A DNA stretch of 64,000 nt from Nymphaea colorata (GCF_008831285.2 NC_045144.1:248001-312000), one strand, 5' to 3'. Counted from the first letter of the stretch, positions 27,811-41,300 are shown. A program made the numbers and translations. The notes: generated by a model from the sequence alone, not told the origin.

Positions 27811-30609
27811 GAACCACTAAGTCATTCCATACGTATGTAACAACAAGTTAAGCATATTCAATTAAATATAAGTGGTCAAATGAATCACTTAATCTCCCAA
27901 TTAAATATAAGTGATCAAATATATGTAAACAAGTGAAAAACATTAGATTAACTATAATGGATCAAATGAATTACTTGAATCTCATTCATTTTCATACAAA
28001 CTTGTGATTTCAATTCACCAAATCTATCAATATGGATGTGACAACAAAGTAAGCACACTCAATTAAGCATGCATGATCATATGAATCACTTAAATCTCAC
28101 TCATATTGATACAAACTTGTAATTTCAATCTCTTAGATCGTTCAATATAGATGTAACAGCAAGTTCAACTCGTTGGACAAATTACAACGGATCGAAGTAA
28201 CGCATTGATCCCATTTATGTCCATATAAACTTGTGATTTTAATCATTTAAATCATTCACTATAGGCGTAATAACAAATGAAACATATTAGATTAACTATA
28301 AGAGATCAAATGAATAAATTGGATCTCATTCATTTTCATACAAACTTGTGATTTCAATCCCTAAATCATTCGATATGAATGTGATAACAAGTTAAGCACA
28401 CTTAATTAATTATGCGTGATCAAATGAATCACTTAAATCTTACTTGCATTGACACAAACTTGTGATTTCAATCCTTTAAATCGTTCACTATAAATGCGAC
28501 AAGTTCAACTCATTGAACTAACTACAAGGGATAAAAGTAATGCATTGATCTCATTTGTCTCCATACGAACTTGTGATTTCGATCAATGAAATCCTTCATT
28601 ATAGATGTAATAACAAGCGAAACACATTAGGTTAACTATATGGCAAAAGATGAATCACTCGAATCTCATTCATTTTTTTACAAAGTTGTGATTTCAATGC
28701 ACTAATTCATTCAATATGGATATAACAACAAGTTAGGCACATTCAATTAAGTATGCGTAATCAAATGAATAACTTAAACACCACTTACTATAGATGTAAC
28801 TATAAACTAATGTGTAGATCTCATTTATATCCATATAAACTTCTTATTTTAATAATCTAAATCATTCATTATAGATATAATAACAAGTGAAATACATTAG
28901 ATAAACTATAACATATTAAATGAATTACTTGAATCTAATTTATTTTCATACAAACTTATGCTTTCAATCCACTAAATCATTCAATATGGATGTAACAACA
29001 AGTCAAGCACATTTAATTACAAATGTGTGATCAAATGAATCACTTAAATAATTAATATTGGTACAAACTTGTGATTTCAATTCTTTAGTTCGTTCACTAT
29101 AAATGTAACGTTAAGTTCAACTTATTGGACTAACAGTAAGGGATCAAAGTAATGCATAGATATCATTTTTATCCATATAAACTTGTGATTTCAATAATTC
29201 AAAATCGTTCAATATAAATGTAATAACAAGTGAAACACATTAGGTTAATTATAAGACACCAAATCAATCACTCGAATCTCATTCATTTTCATACAAACTT
29301 ATGATTTCAATTTACTAAATCGATCAATATGGATGTGACAACAATTTAAGTACATTCAATTAAGTATGTGTGATCATATGAATCACCTAAATCGCACTAG
29401 TATTGATACGAACTTGTGATTTCAATCTTTTAGATCGTTCACTATAGATGTAACAACAAATTCATTTCATCGGACTAACTACACGTGTTCAAAGTAATGC
29501 ATAGATCTCATTTGTATACATATGAACTTATAATTTCAAACATTCATTATAGATATAATAACAAGTGAAATACATTAGATTAATTAAAAGGGTCCAATTG
29601 AATGACTTGACTCTCATGCATTTCCAAACGAATTTCTTATTCTAAACCACTAAGTCATTCCATACGTATGTAACAACAAATTAAGCACATTCAATTAAAT
29701 ATAAGTGATCAAATGAATCACTTAATCTCTCAATTTAATATAAGTGATCAAATATATGTAATCACAAGTGAAAAACATTAGATTAACTATAATGGATCAA
29801 ATGAATTACTTGAATCTCTTTCATTTTCACACAAACTTGTGACTTCAATTCACTAAATCGACCAATATGGATGTAACAAGAAGTTAAGCACACTCAATTA
29901 AGCATGTGTGATCATATGAATCACTTAAATCTCACTCGTATTGATACAAACTTGTAATTTCAATCTCTTAGATCATTCACTATAGATGCTACAACAAAGT
30001 TCAACTCATTGGATAAACTATAAAGGATCAAAGTAATGCAGAGATCCCATTTATATCCATATAAACTTGTGATTTTAATCATTTAAGTCATTCATTATAC
30101 ACATAATTACAAATGAAACACATTAGATTAAATATAAGAGATCAAATGAATAAAATGAATCTCATTTATTTTCATACGAACTTGTGATTTCAATCTCTAA
30201 ATCATTCAATATGGATGTGACAATAAGTTAAGCACATTTAATTAATTATGCATGATGAAATGAATCACTTAAATCTTACTCGCATTGATACGAACTAGTG
30301 ATTTCAATCCTTTAAATCGTTCACTATAAATGTGACAAGTTCAACTCATTGGACTAACTACAAGGGATAAAAGTAACACATTAATCACATTTGTCTCCAT
30401 ATGAACTTGTGATTTCGATCATTGAAATCTTTCATTATAGATGTAATAATAAACGAAACACATTAGGTTAACTATAGGGGAAAAGATGAATCACTCCAAT
30501 CTCATTCAATTTCCTACAAAGTTGTGATTTCAATACACTAATTCATTCAATATGGATGTAACAACAAGTTATGTACATTCAATTAAGTATGCGTAATCAA
30601 ATGAACAAC
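27811..30609 (+). repeat. Satellite block S4, forward, about 1.83-kb period
   Basis: Forward monomers of the same satellite family. The phrase AACCACTAAGTCATTCCATACG occurs at about 27,812 in this block and again at 29,645, giving an HOR of about 1,833 bp present in roughly 1.5 diverged copies. Diagnostic variants (TGGCAAAAGATGAATCAC, GATTTCGATCAATGAAATCC) reappear in reverse orientation in the block at 34,456-37,086, so these two blocks belong to one subfamily. A local deletion at about 28,780 fuses a B-type and a C-type monomer. Confidence 0.92.
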
Positions 30610-31235
30610 TTTACTTGTTGTTACATCTATAGTGAATGATTGAAATCACAAGTTCATATGGATACAAATGGGATTTATGCATTACTTTGAACACGTGTAG
30701 TTAGTCCGATCAGTTGAATTTGTTGTGACAAGTATAGTGAATGATGTAAAGGATTGAAATCACAAGTTCGTACCAATACAAGTGAGATTTAAGTGATTCA
30801 TATGATAACGCATACTTAATTGAATGTGTTTAACTTGTAGTCACGTCTATATTAAAAGATTTAGCAGATTGAAATCACAAGTTTGTATGAAAATGAATGA
30901 GATTCGAGTCATTCATTTGGTGTCTTATAGTTAACTTAATGTGTTTATCTTGTTATTACATTTATAATGAACGATTTAAATGATTGAAATCACAAGTTCA
31001 TATGGGTACAAATGGGATCTACGCATTAGTTTGATCCCTTGTAATTAGTCTAATGAGTTGGACTTGTAGTTACATCTATAATGAACGATCTAAGAGATTG
31101 ATATGACAAACTCGTATCAATATGAATGAGATTTAATTGATTCATTTGATGACACATATTTAATTGAATGTGCTTAACTTGTTGTTACATCTACATTCAA
31201 TGATTTAGTGGATAGAAATCACAAGTTTGTATGAA
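30610..31235 (-). repeat. Satellite block S5, reversed; contains the copy of S1
   Basis: Orientation flips at about 30,610, where a monomer breaks after AATGAACAACTT and continues as the complement. From 30,833 onward this block matches window positions 1-404 almost word for word (first about 30 bases identical), so the duplicated segment begins at or before 30,833. Confidence 0.9.
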
Positions 31236-34200
31236 TGTAACAATAAGTCAAGCACATTCAATTAAATATGTGTGATCAAAAGAATCACTTAAATCCCACT
31301 CATGTTGATAGGAACATGTGATTTCGATCCCTTAAACAGTTCAATGTAGATGTAGCAAGAAGTTAAACTCGTTGGATTAAATACAAGAGATCAAACAAAT
31401 GCATTGATTCCATTCCATATAAACTTGTGATTTCAACGATTCAAATCATTCATTATGATTGTAATAATAAGTAAAACATATTATTTTTACAATAAGGCAT
31501 CAAATGAATGACTTTAATATCATTCATTTTCATACAAAGTTGTGATTTCAATCCACTAAATCGTTCAATATGGATGTAATAACAAATTGAGCACATTCAA
31601 TTAAGTGTGTGTGATCAAATGAATCAATTTGATCCCACTTTTATTAATACAAACATGTGATTTTAATCCCTTAGATCATTCATTATATATGTAACAACAA
31701 GTTCAACTGTTTGGATTAACTACAAGGGATCAAACTAATGTATAGATCCCATTTGTATACATATGAACTCGTGATTTCAATCATTTAAATCATTCATTAT
31801 AGATGTAATAACAAGTGAGACACATTAGATTAAATATAACTGAGCAATTGAATCATTTGAATTTCATTCATTTTCATTTAAACTTGTGATTTCAATCCAC
31901 TAAATCATTCAATATGGATGTAACAACAAGTCAAGCACATTCAATTAAATATGTATGATCAAAAGAATCACTTAAATCCCACTCGTGTTGATAGGAACAT
32001 GTGATTTCGATCCCTTAAATCGTTCACTATAGATGTATCAAGAAGTTACTCATTCGATTAAATACAATGGATCAAACAAATTCAATGATCCCATTTGTAT
32101 CCATATAAACTTGTGATTTCAATCATTTAAATAATTCATTATAAACATTATAACAAGTGAAACACATTAGATTAACTTATGAGTGACTTGAATCTCATTC
32201 ATTTTCATTCAAACTTGTGATGTCAATCCACTAAATCATTTGATATGGATCTAACAATAAGTTAACACATTCAATTAAATATGCCTGATCAAATGAAAGA
32301 ATCATTTAAATCTCACTCGTATAGATACAAGGGTGTGATTTCAATCCCTTAAGTTGTTCACTATAGCAAGTTCATCTCTTTGGATTAACTACAAGGGATC
32401 AAACTTATGCATAGGTCCCATTTGTATCCATATGAACTTGTGATTTCAATTCACTAGATCATTGAATAGATGTAACAATAGTTAAGTACATTCAATTAAC
32501 TATGTGAGATCAATTGAATCTCTTAAATCCTACTCCAACTGATATGAATTTGTGATTTCAATCCCCTAGCTATAGATGTCACGACAAATTCAACTCATTA
32601 TATTAAATACAAGAGATTAAACAAATACATTAATCCCTTTTGTATCCATATAAACTTGTGATTTCAATGATTTAAATCATTCATTATGATTGTGATAACA
32701 AGTAAAACACATTATTTTTACTATAAGGCATCAAATGAATTACTTGAATATCATTCATTTTCAAACAAACTTGTGATTTCAATACACTCGTTCAACATGG
32801 TTGTAACAATAAATTGAGCACATTCAATTAAGTGTGTGTGATCAAATGAATCAATTTGATCCCACTTTTATTAATACAAGCTTGTTATTTCAATCCCTTA
32901 GATCATTAATTATAGATGTAACATCAAGTTCAACTGATTGGATTAACTACAAGGGATCAAATAAATGCATAGATCCCATTTGTATACATATGAACTCGTG
33001 ATTTGAATAATTTAAATAATTCATTATAGATGTGAAAAGAAGTGAGACACATTAGATTAAATATAAGTGAGCAAATGAATCACTTGAATTTCATTAATTT
33101 TCATTTAAACTTGTGATTTCAATCCACTAAATCATTCAATATGGATGTAACAACAAGTAAAGCACATTCAATTAAATATGTGTGATCAAAAGAATCACTT
33201 AAATCCCACTCGTGTTGATAGGAACATGTGATTTCGATCCCTTAAATCGTTCACTATAGATGTAGCAAGAAGTTAAACTCGTTGGGTTAAATACAATGGA
33301 TCAAACAAATTCATTGATCCAATTTGGATCCATATAAACTTATGATTTCAATCATTTAAATAATTCATTATAAACATTATAACAAGTGAAACACATTAGA
33401 TTAACTATAAGAGATCATATGAGTGACTTAAGTCTCATTCATTTTCATACAAACTTGTGATATCAAACCACTAATCATTTGATATGGATCTAACAATAAG
33501 TTAACACATTCAATTAAATATACCTAATCAAATGAAAGAATCACTTAAATCTAACTCGTATAGATACAAGCGTGTGATTTCAATCCCTTACATTGTTCAC
33601 TATAGATGTAACCACAAATTCAACTCATTGGATTAACTACAAGGGATCAAACTTATGCATAGATCCCATTTCTATTCATATGAACTTGTGATTTCAATAA
33701 TTTAAATCTTTCATTACAAATATAATAAAAAGTGAAACACATTAGATTAACTACAACTGATCAAATGAATGACTTCAGTCGCGCTCATTTTCATAGAAAC
33801 TTGTGATTTCAATTCACTAGATCATTGAATAGATGTAACAATAGTTAAGTACATTCAATTAACTATGTGAGATCAATTAAATCTCTTTAATCCTACTCCA
33901 ATTGATATGAATTTGTGATTTCAATCTCCTAGATCGTTCCCTATAGATGTGACAACAAATTCAACTCATTATATTAAATACAAGAGATTAAACACATGCA
34001 TTAATCCCATTTGTATTCATATAAACTTGGGATTTCAATGATTTAAATCATTCATTAAGATTGTAATAACAAGTAAAACACATTATTTTTGCATCAAATG
34101 AATTCCTTGAATATAATTCATTTTCAAACAAACTTGTCATTTCAATCCACTAAATCATTCAATATGGTTGTAACAATAAATTGAGCACATTCAATTAAGT

Positions 34201-34455
34201 GTGTGTGATCAAATGAATCAATTTGATGCCACTTTTATTAATACAAGCATGTGATTTCAGTCCCTTAGATCATTCATTATAGATGTAACAACAAGTTCAA
34301 CTAATTGTCAAACTAATGCATAGATCCCATTTGTATACATATGAACTTGTGATTTCAATCATTTAAATCCTTCATTATAAATGTAATAAGAAGTGAGATA
34401 CATTAGATTAAATATAAGTGAGAAAATGAATCACTTAAATTCCATTCATTTTCAT
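31236..34455 (+). repeat. Satellite block S6, forward; paralogue of S2
   Basis: Same monomer order as 405-3,655 with scattered substitutions. Two indels are about one monomer long. A monomer present at about 1,622-1,737 is missing here near 32,440, with the breakpoint inside the core word CTTGTGATTTCAAT. A monomer present here at about 34,060-34,170 is missing near 3,350. These are the footprints expected of unequal exchange between monomers. Confidence 0.92.
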
Positions 34456-37086
34456 TTAAACTAAAATCAGAAGTTTATATGGATATAAATGAGATGTATA
34501 CATTAGTTTATAGTTACATCTATAGTGAACGATCTAAGGGATTGAAATAACAAGTTCGTAACAATACGAGTAGTATTTAAGTTATTCATTTGATTACACA
34601 TGCTTAATTGAATGTGCCTAACTTGTTGTTACATCCATATTGAATGAATTAGTGTATTAAAATTACAATTTTGTAAGAAAATGAATGAGATTCGAGTGAT
34701 TCATCTTTTGCCCTGTAGTTAACCTAATGTGTTTTGCTTGTCATTACATCTATAATGAAGGATTTCAATGATCGAAATCACAAGTTCGTATGGAGACAAA
34801 TGGGATCAATGCATTACTTTTATCCCCTGTGGTCACTACAAGGAGTTGAACTTGTCACATTTATAGTGAACGATTTAAATGATTGAAATCACAAGATCAT
34901 GCATAATCAATTAAATTTGCTTAACTTGTTGTCACATTTATAGTGAACGATTTAAATGATTGAAATCACAAGATCATGCATAATCAATTAGATTTGCTTA
35001 ACTTGTTGTCACATTTATAGTGAACGATTTAAAGGATTGAAATCACAAGATCATGCATAATCAATTAAATTTGCTTAACTTGTTGTCACATCCATATTGA
35101 ATGATTTGGGAATTGAAATCACAAGTTCGTATGAAAACAAATGAGATTCAATTTATTCATTTGATCTCTTATAGTTAATCTAATGCATTTCATTTGTTGT
35201 TACGTCCATAATGAATGATTCAAACAATTAAAATCACAAGTTTATATGGATAAAAATGAGATTTATGCATTACTTTGATCCCTTGTAGTTTGTCTAATGA
35301 GTTGAATTTGTTGTTACATCTAAAGTAAAGATCTTAACAATTGAATTCACAAGTTCGTAACAATGTTAATGATTTAAGAGATTCATTTGATGATGCATTT
35401 ATAATTAAATGTGCCTAACTTGTTGTTACACCCATATTGAATGATTTAGTGGATGAAAATCATAAGCTTGTTTGAAAATAAATTAGATTCAAGTAATTCA
35501 TTTATTACGTTATAGTTTATATAATGTATTTCGCTTGTTATTACTTTTATAATGAATGATTTAAATGATTAAAATCAGAAGTTTATATGGATATAAATAA
35601 GATTTATACATTACTTTATAGTTACATCTATAGTGAACGATCTAAGGGATTGAAATAACAAGTTCGTAACAATACGAGTAGTATATAAGTTATTCATTTG
35701 ATTACGCATTGTTAATTGAATGTGCCTAACTTGTTGTTACATCCATATTGAATGAATTAGTGTATTGAAATCACAATTTTGTAAGAAAATGAATGAGATT
35801 TGAGTGATTCATCTTTTGCCCTGTAGTTAACCTAATGTGTTTTGCTTGTTATTACATCTATAATGAAGGATTTCAATGATCGAAAGCACAAGTTCGTATG
35901 GAGACAAATGGACAATGCATTACATTTATCCCTTGTGTTCACTACAAGGAGTTGAACTTGTAACATTTATAGTGAACGATTTAAAGTAGTGAAATCACAA
36001 GTTCGTATCAATGCGAGCAAAATTTAAGTGATTCATTTGATCATGCATAATCAGTTAAACGTGCTCAACTTGTTGCCACATCCATATTGAATGATTTGGG
36101 AATTGGAATCACAAGTTGAAAGTAAATGAGATTCAATTTATTCATTTGATCTCTTATAGTTAATCTAATGTGTTTCATTTGTTATTACATCCATAATGAA
36201 TGATTTAACGTTTAAAATCACAAGTTTATATGGATAAAAATGGGATCTACGTATTACTTTGATCCCCTGTAGTTTGTCTAGTGAGTTGAGTTTGTTGTTA
36301 CATCTATACTAACGATCTAATCAATTGAATTCACAAGTTCATAACAATGTTAATGATTTAAGAGATTCATTTGATGATGCATTTATAATTAAATGTGCCT
36401 AACTTGTTGTTACATCCATACTGAATGATTTAGTGGATGGAAATCATAAGCTTGTATGAAAATAAATTAGATTCATGTAATTCATTTATTATGTTATAGT
36501 TTATATAATGTATTTCACTTGTTATTATTTTTATAATGAATGATTTAAATGATTAAAATCAGAAGTTTATATGGAGATAAATGAGATTTATACATTACTT
36601 TATAGTTACATCTATATTGAACGATCTAAGGGATTGAAATTACAAGTTCGTAACAATACGAGTGGTATTTAAGTTATTCATTTGATTACGCATGCTTAAT
36701 TTAATGTGCGTAACTTGTTGTTACATCCATATTGAATGAATTAGTGTATTGAAATCACAATTTTGTAAGAAAATAAATGAGATTCGAGTGATTCACCTTT
36801 TGCCCTGTAGTTAACCTAATGTGTTCTGTTAGTTATTACATATATAATGCCGGATTTCAATGATCGAAATAAGAAGTTCGTATGGAGACAAATGGGAACA
36901 ATGCATTACTTTTATCCCTTGTGGTCACTACAAGGAGTTGAACTTGTCACATTTATAGTGAACGATTTAAAGGATTGAAATCACAAGTTCGTGTTAATGC
37001 GTGCAAGATTTGAGTGATTCATTTGATCATGCATAATCAATTAAATGTGCTTAACTTGTTGTCACATATGCCATATTGAATGATTT
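34456..37086 (-). repeat. Satellite block S7, reversed, about 1-kb period
   Basis: The first about 225 bp match S3 (3,656-3,882). Beyond that, the sequence continues as ordinary reversed satellite instead of changing to the forward HOR array. The phrase AAAATCAGAAGTTTATATGG or a close variant starts at 34,463, 35,571 and 36,555, giving periods of 1,108 and 984 bp; two extra 77-bp copies account for most of the difference. The block runs into the assembly gap. It is the reverse-oriented counterpart of S4 by shared diagnostic variants. Confidence 0.92.
34856..35086. repeat. 77-bp tandem triplication inside reversed satellite
   Basis: CACATTTATAGTGAACGATT begins at 34,856, 34,933 and 35,010, with CACATCCATATTG taking over at 35,087: three copies of exactly 77 bp. 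Each is a fusion of parts of two monomers (AATCACAAG joined to ATCATGCATAATC), so a deleted composite monomer was amplified. Copies differ at only a few positions, so the event is recent. Confidence 0.93.
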
Positions 37087-37186
37087 NNNNNNNNNNNNNN
37101 NNNNNNNNNNNNNNNNNNNNNNNNNNNNNNNNNNNNNNNNNNNNNNNNNNNNNNNNNNNNNNNNNNNNNNNNNNNNNNNNNNNNNN
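37087..37186. other. Assembly gap, 100 N
   Basis: Exactly 100 undetermined bases, a customary scaffold-joining length, so the true distance and even adjacency of the flanks are uncertain. Satellite lies to the left and the first protease pseudogene directly to the right. Confidence 0.99.
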
Positions 37187-38610
37187 ACAGCAACCTTTTA
37201 GTCCTCACCTTGGCAACCTTCTTCTCCCCCTTAGCATTCAGCCTCTTCCTGCAGCTGCTCCTACTTGCAAAACTGCCTAACCCTACCACAATCTTCGCTT
37301 CCAAACCTGTTGGCTTCTCTATAGACCTCATTCATCGAGACTCATCCCTGTCACCTCTCTATGACATTTCATCCACTCTAGCTCAACGAGCTGAGCAGGC
37401 GGCTCTGCGCTTCATGTTGCGCTCCCGCAGCATTGCTTCATGGTTTGCCAATACCACCAGCATGATCTCCAGCCCGTGATGGCTGGTCCCGGTGAGCTTC
37501 TCATGAAACTCTCTCTAGGTACCCCATCCAGCCTGTACTGGGCCATTATAGGCACTGGTAGTAACCTCATATGGACAACATGCCACCATTGTGACAACTG
37601 CCATGTCAAAACACCAATGTTTGATACACTTCAATTGTCCACCTAAAAGAACCAGGGATGCTCCACCAGCTTCTGCATGGAACTGCATGTCCATCGTTGC
37701 ACCAGCGACCAACTTTGCTGGTTCAAATATTCCTATAGAAACATTTCCAAAGTATAAAGAGTCCTAGCCTCCGAGAAGCGCATGTTTGACAATGGTGCCA
37801 ACACCATCAAGCATGAAGGAATTGTCTTTGGGTGTGTTCATCGTGAAGATAATCCTGATTTTGCCCTGCATAAAGTTCCAGGCCTTGTTGGACTTGGCCG
37901 TGGTCCTCTCTCTCTTGTTAAACAGATCGGCTCTTCCATTGATGACAAATTTGATTACTGTCTTCCTCCATGTAGAAATGAAAACAATTCCGTGGGACAG
38001 CTCAAATTCAGCAACGATGCAGACCTTTCAGGCACAGAAGAGGTTCAAGAGACGCCGATGGCATCAGATGGTGGTGAAGGCAGCTTTTATGTGCTCATCC
38101 TGACAAACATAAGTGTCGGGAACAGCAGACTCAACATACAATTTGCTGGTGCACAGACGACTGCATTGTTGGGAGATGCCAGATCGATCAATCATAGACT
38201 TGGGTACCAGCCTGACTTTTCTTGCCAAAGATGTCTATGGTCAAGTGGCAAATGCAGTGGCCAATGTCATAAACCGTGAGCGCTTCTATCCTCCTGAGCA
38301 AGATTTGCTGTGTTACCATGTAGGGAACAATGGTGATCCATATGAAGGGTTGCCAGAGATGACCTTTCATTTTGCTAGTGCAGACTGGAAGCTGCCACCT
38401 TCAAATATCTTTGGAATGTTTAGAAGTGGAATCATCTGCTTAGCCATTAAAGATGGAGAGATTCCATCTTTGGGAATATTGTGCAGCAGAACATGCATGT
38501 AGTATGATCTGGGCTACAGACTGCTTTCTTTTGCACCAACTGAAAGTCCAACACGTAGAAATGAATTGTTTATCGTAGGAACAAAAGTTATAGACTTTTG
38601 TCACCTATAA
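37187..38610 (+). pseudogene. Nepenthesin/CDR1-like aspartic protease pseudogene 1
   Basis: Remnant of an intronless pepsin-family (A1) plant aspartic protease; intact relatives are secreted or apoplastic endopeptidases. The sequence opens from the gap with a hydrophobic signal-like segment (LAFSLFLQLLLLAKL, about 37,231-37,275), then the propeptide motif GFSIDLIHRDS typical of the CDR1/nepenthesin group. No ATG is visible, so the start probably lies in the gap. The first active-site region reads IIGTGSNLIWT (37,545-37,577): the catalytic Asp of DTGS is Gly. The YGDGS flap region is degenerate (about 37,725). FGCVH and GLVGLGRGPLSL follow (37,825-37,917), then the second active site with Asp kept but Ser changed to Leu (IIDLGTSLTFL, about 38,191-38,223) and a C-terminal LLSFAPTE. 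At least four frame changes (about 37,479, 37,650-37,780, 38,165, 38,480) and a stop break the frame. Dead beyond reasonable doubt. Confidence 0.92.
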
Positions 38611-40034
38611 GTAAGGGTTTTATTTGGTCATAATTGTGTGTTTCTGGTTATTGCACATTCAACTCTCTCCCTCCCCTCCTTGCGGATCTAAAAGTTAGAA
38701 TCTTAAAAATGACACATTTTGTATATCTTTCATCATCTTTTCTCTTAGTCTGACCACATTTGATCATTTTGAGGTTTTTTTCTATGTGAAACTGACAAGT
38801 CTAAAATAATGCCATGTTAATTCTTGTCAAATACGAGGTTGATGTTTTATTTTATTTGACTTCAAAGGTAGTGTTGCAAGGAACAATAGAGGGCATCTTA
38901 GATTAACTTGAAAGGGCAGTGCGGATACGTATAAGGTAGTTTGGTGGTATTTGCTACATTTTTTTTACACACGAGCCCTAATTTTACATTTGGTTTCTTT
39001 AGAGTTATCAAAGACTCAAAGGTGACATATTATTTGAAGTGATAACGTCATACACATTTACATTACTTCTCTATTTATTTATGTATTACATATAGCTATT
39101 TATCTACGTATTTATATCTAACTTTTAATGTATGTTTATTTATATTTTTGTACACATGCTATCTTGCATATGCTGTGGTGGTCATCCTCCATAATGTCTC
39201 TACCATCTTTTACGAGTCACTTTTCTAATAGTGTGTCTTGTAAGTAATAGCTAAGTCAAAGAGAATATGAAGTGTTTTTAGTAGGTGCAGCTACAAAGCA
39301 TTCTACATTTCAAGCATGCATTTTTACCATAACTTCTGCTCATTTTGTTTTGGATATTCTTTTGTTGATTAATTCCTTTGGGTCTTTGAAAATGGGTGCA
39401 GTAGATTGTGGCTAACCTATGTAATCTTATAACTCTCTCTAACGACCTATATTCAGCCATTCAATATGGTTTCAAATCTGATATTTGGTCTCTTCTCTCT
39501 CTCGTTTTTTCCATGATGGCCAATATTTTTGTATGATAATTGTACTAATTTTTTTAGTATAAGTTTTGGATATGGTTTGCAAATTGCTTATATGAGATGG
39601 CTGCACATCATCCAGCATTCAAAGCTTTTGTAAGACCTACTTTCTTTGATCCATTCCACATACATCGAATTTGTGAATATATTTATTTGGAAATCAATAC
39701 AATCTACTTATTTATGAAGAATTTTATGACTGTAGTTTTTGATACGCCACCTTATACTGAACAACTTCAAGGCCTTCCTCCTGGAACACATCGGTAAGAT
39801 GATTATTCAGTCTCATTACTATGTAGCACTGGTATGGATATAAGAATTCCTCTTTGCTGACGTCCATGCCCTAATTGCTGCTCATGGAGCGTCCAAGATC
39901 TTTTGTGCTTATAGCCTTTATACTGTCTATTGCCTTCTTGCTATTTTTAGTAACCTTACTTGGTCTACTTAATCCTTTCTCTTGATCTTATCTTGGTATA
40001 TGTTCTATTGGGTTAATGCTGATTTTATTTCTAG
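38611..40034. other. Sequence downstream of protease pseudogene 1
   Basis: AT-rich sequence with no open frame of note. A 66-codon frame at 39,597-39,797 has no recognisable domain. Nothing else identified. Confidence 0.4.
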
Positions 40035-40800
40035 AATGTTGTTACAGGTGGCCAATTTACTCAACAAGTAGAATGTATTGGTGAAATTATAAATATAATT
40101 CTTAAGAATGATGGCACACCTATAGCTATTGGAAACAAGTTACATGTCACAGGTGTAATCTACTTACTACTTAGTATAGTTGTTGAAACACATAGTTGCT
40201 GTTTGAGACATGGTGCATTTGCAAAGAGCTGCCTCCCTTTAATGTAACAATATATATTCTCATGATTTCATTTGTAAACTACTTTGCTTCTAATACCTTA
40301 AGACTGTAACAGTTTGAATTCCCGAATTTCCTCCTTTTCTTTGTAGTTTCATCAGTATCAAGTCAATTTTAGTAGGAACTTGCATTTTGTCCCTTGATGG
40401 CATGAGTTAATTTTTCTTCCAGAGAACATCTGAGTCATCCCATCAGGTCTGAACTAGTTATGGTCCTATCAGGCACTGCACATGTGGATGTCAGCAAGGA
40501 GCTGAGAGTTAATCAAGATCTAGACTTGATGGGCATGATTGATTCACATAAGCTTGTCCTTTCTAAGGTGCATGCTAGATTAGTTTCTTCCACTTATAGA
40601 AGCTTGTTCTATTGATTGAGGCTGGTTAGTTTCTTTGTGCTGAAAACTCATCTATTCTTTGATCTTGGATCTTGTTGGCAGAAGTTGATGTGGAAATCAA
40701 GAAGGAAACCCATGCTTGGATTACATCAAATGCATCACATTTTCCATGGCTGGGAACTTTGAAGAAGAACGGGAGGAATGGTGGAAACAAGTAAATTTTA
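40035..40800 (+). other. Three exon-like open stretches with plausible splice sites, unidentified
   Basis: Three short open segments each follow a pyrimidine-rich AG: about 40,036-40,151 (after TTTCTAG; peptide contains VTGGQFTQQVECIGEIIN), about 40,424-40,570 (after TTTTTCTTCCAG; contains SGTAHVDVSKELRVNQDLD and ends at AAG|GTGCATG) and about 40,682-40,791 (after TTGTTGGCAG; contains ITSNASHFPWLGTLKKNG). Their residue composition is more protein-like than the surrounding AT-rich DNA. I recognise no family. They could be the tail of a decayed gene or captured gene pieces in a transposon. Confidence 0.3.
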
Positions 40801-40947
40801 ACGATTCTTTCTTTTATAAATTCATTCTCAATTCAGACTTGATAGGGATGTCCAATCTGAATCTGCCGTTATCCATGTAAATTTTCAAATTTACATTGAT
40901 TTGTCAAGTTTTCTCAACACGGGCACGTCATTGGATAAAAGCTCGAA

Positions 40948-41300
40948 ATGGTGGCAGGTGATCTGAGGCTAGCGAAATGTTTTTGGCAACACTGCAAAGG
41001 GCAAGGACGAGTATTGGTCTTTTGCAAGTTGGCAATAAACTTATTTGCAACGACAAAAGGCGTTGCCAATAGCTTGTCTTTATTGTTGTGGTTGTATTTG
41101 TTTCACCAGGGACCAGATCAAGTCGAAACTCCCCCCCCCTCCGACCTTAAATCTATCATTTTAATATGCGTGGATTTAAGATCCATGCTACATCGAACTA
41201 TCAAACACAACTTTAAACCATCCAGACATAAGTACACTACCACAATTTTCTTTGTCACTTTCGATGCAAACTCTGCTGGAGTTAGGCTGTCGTCCCTTTT
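40948..41300. mobile_element. Possible CACTA-type terminal debris
   Basis: Contains GCAACGACAAAAGGCGTTGC and, at 41,234, CACTACCACAATTTTC, both reminiscent of the subterminal and terminal words of plant CACTA elements; a similar CACTACCACAAACC lies at about 49,128. A 136-codon open frame across this stretch shows no domain. No paired inverted ends or 3-bp target duplications were found. Weak call. Confidence 0.25.

Noticed and set aside
1-37086. CENP-B-box-like or telomeric motifs in the satellite
   Set aside because: I saw no convincing CENP-B box and no TTTAGGG-type array, so a centromeric or telomeric label is not supported by motif.
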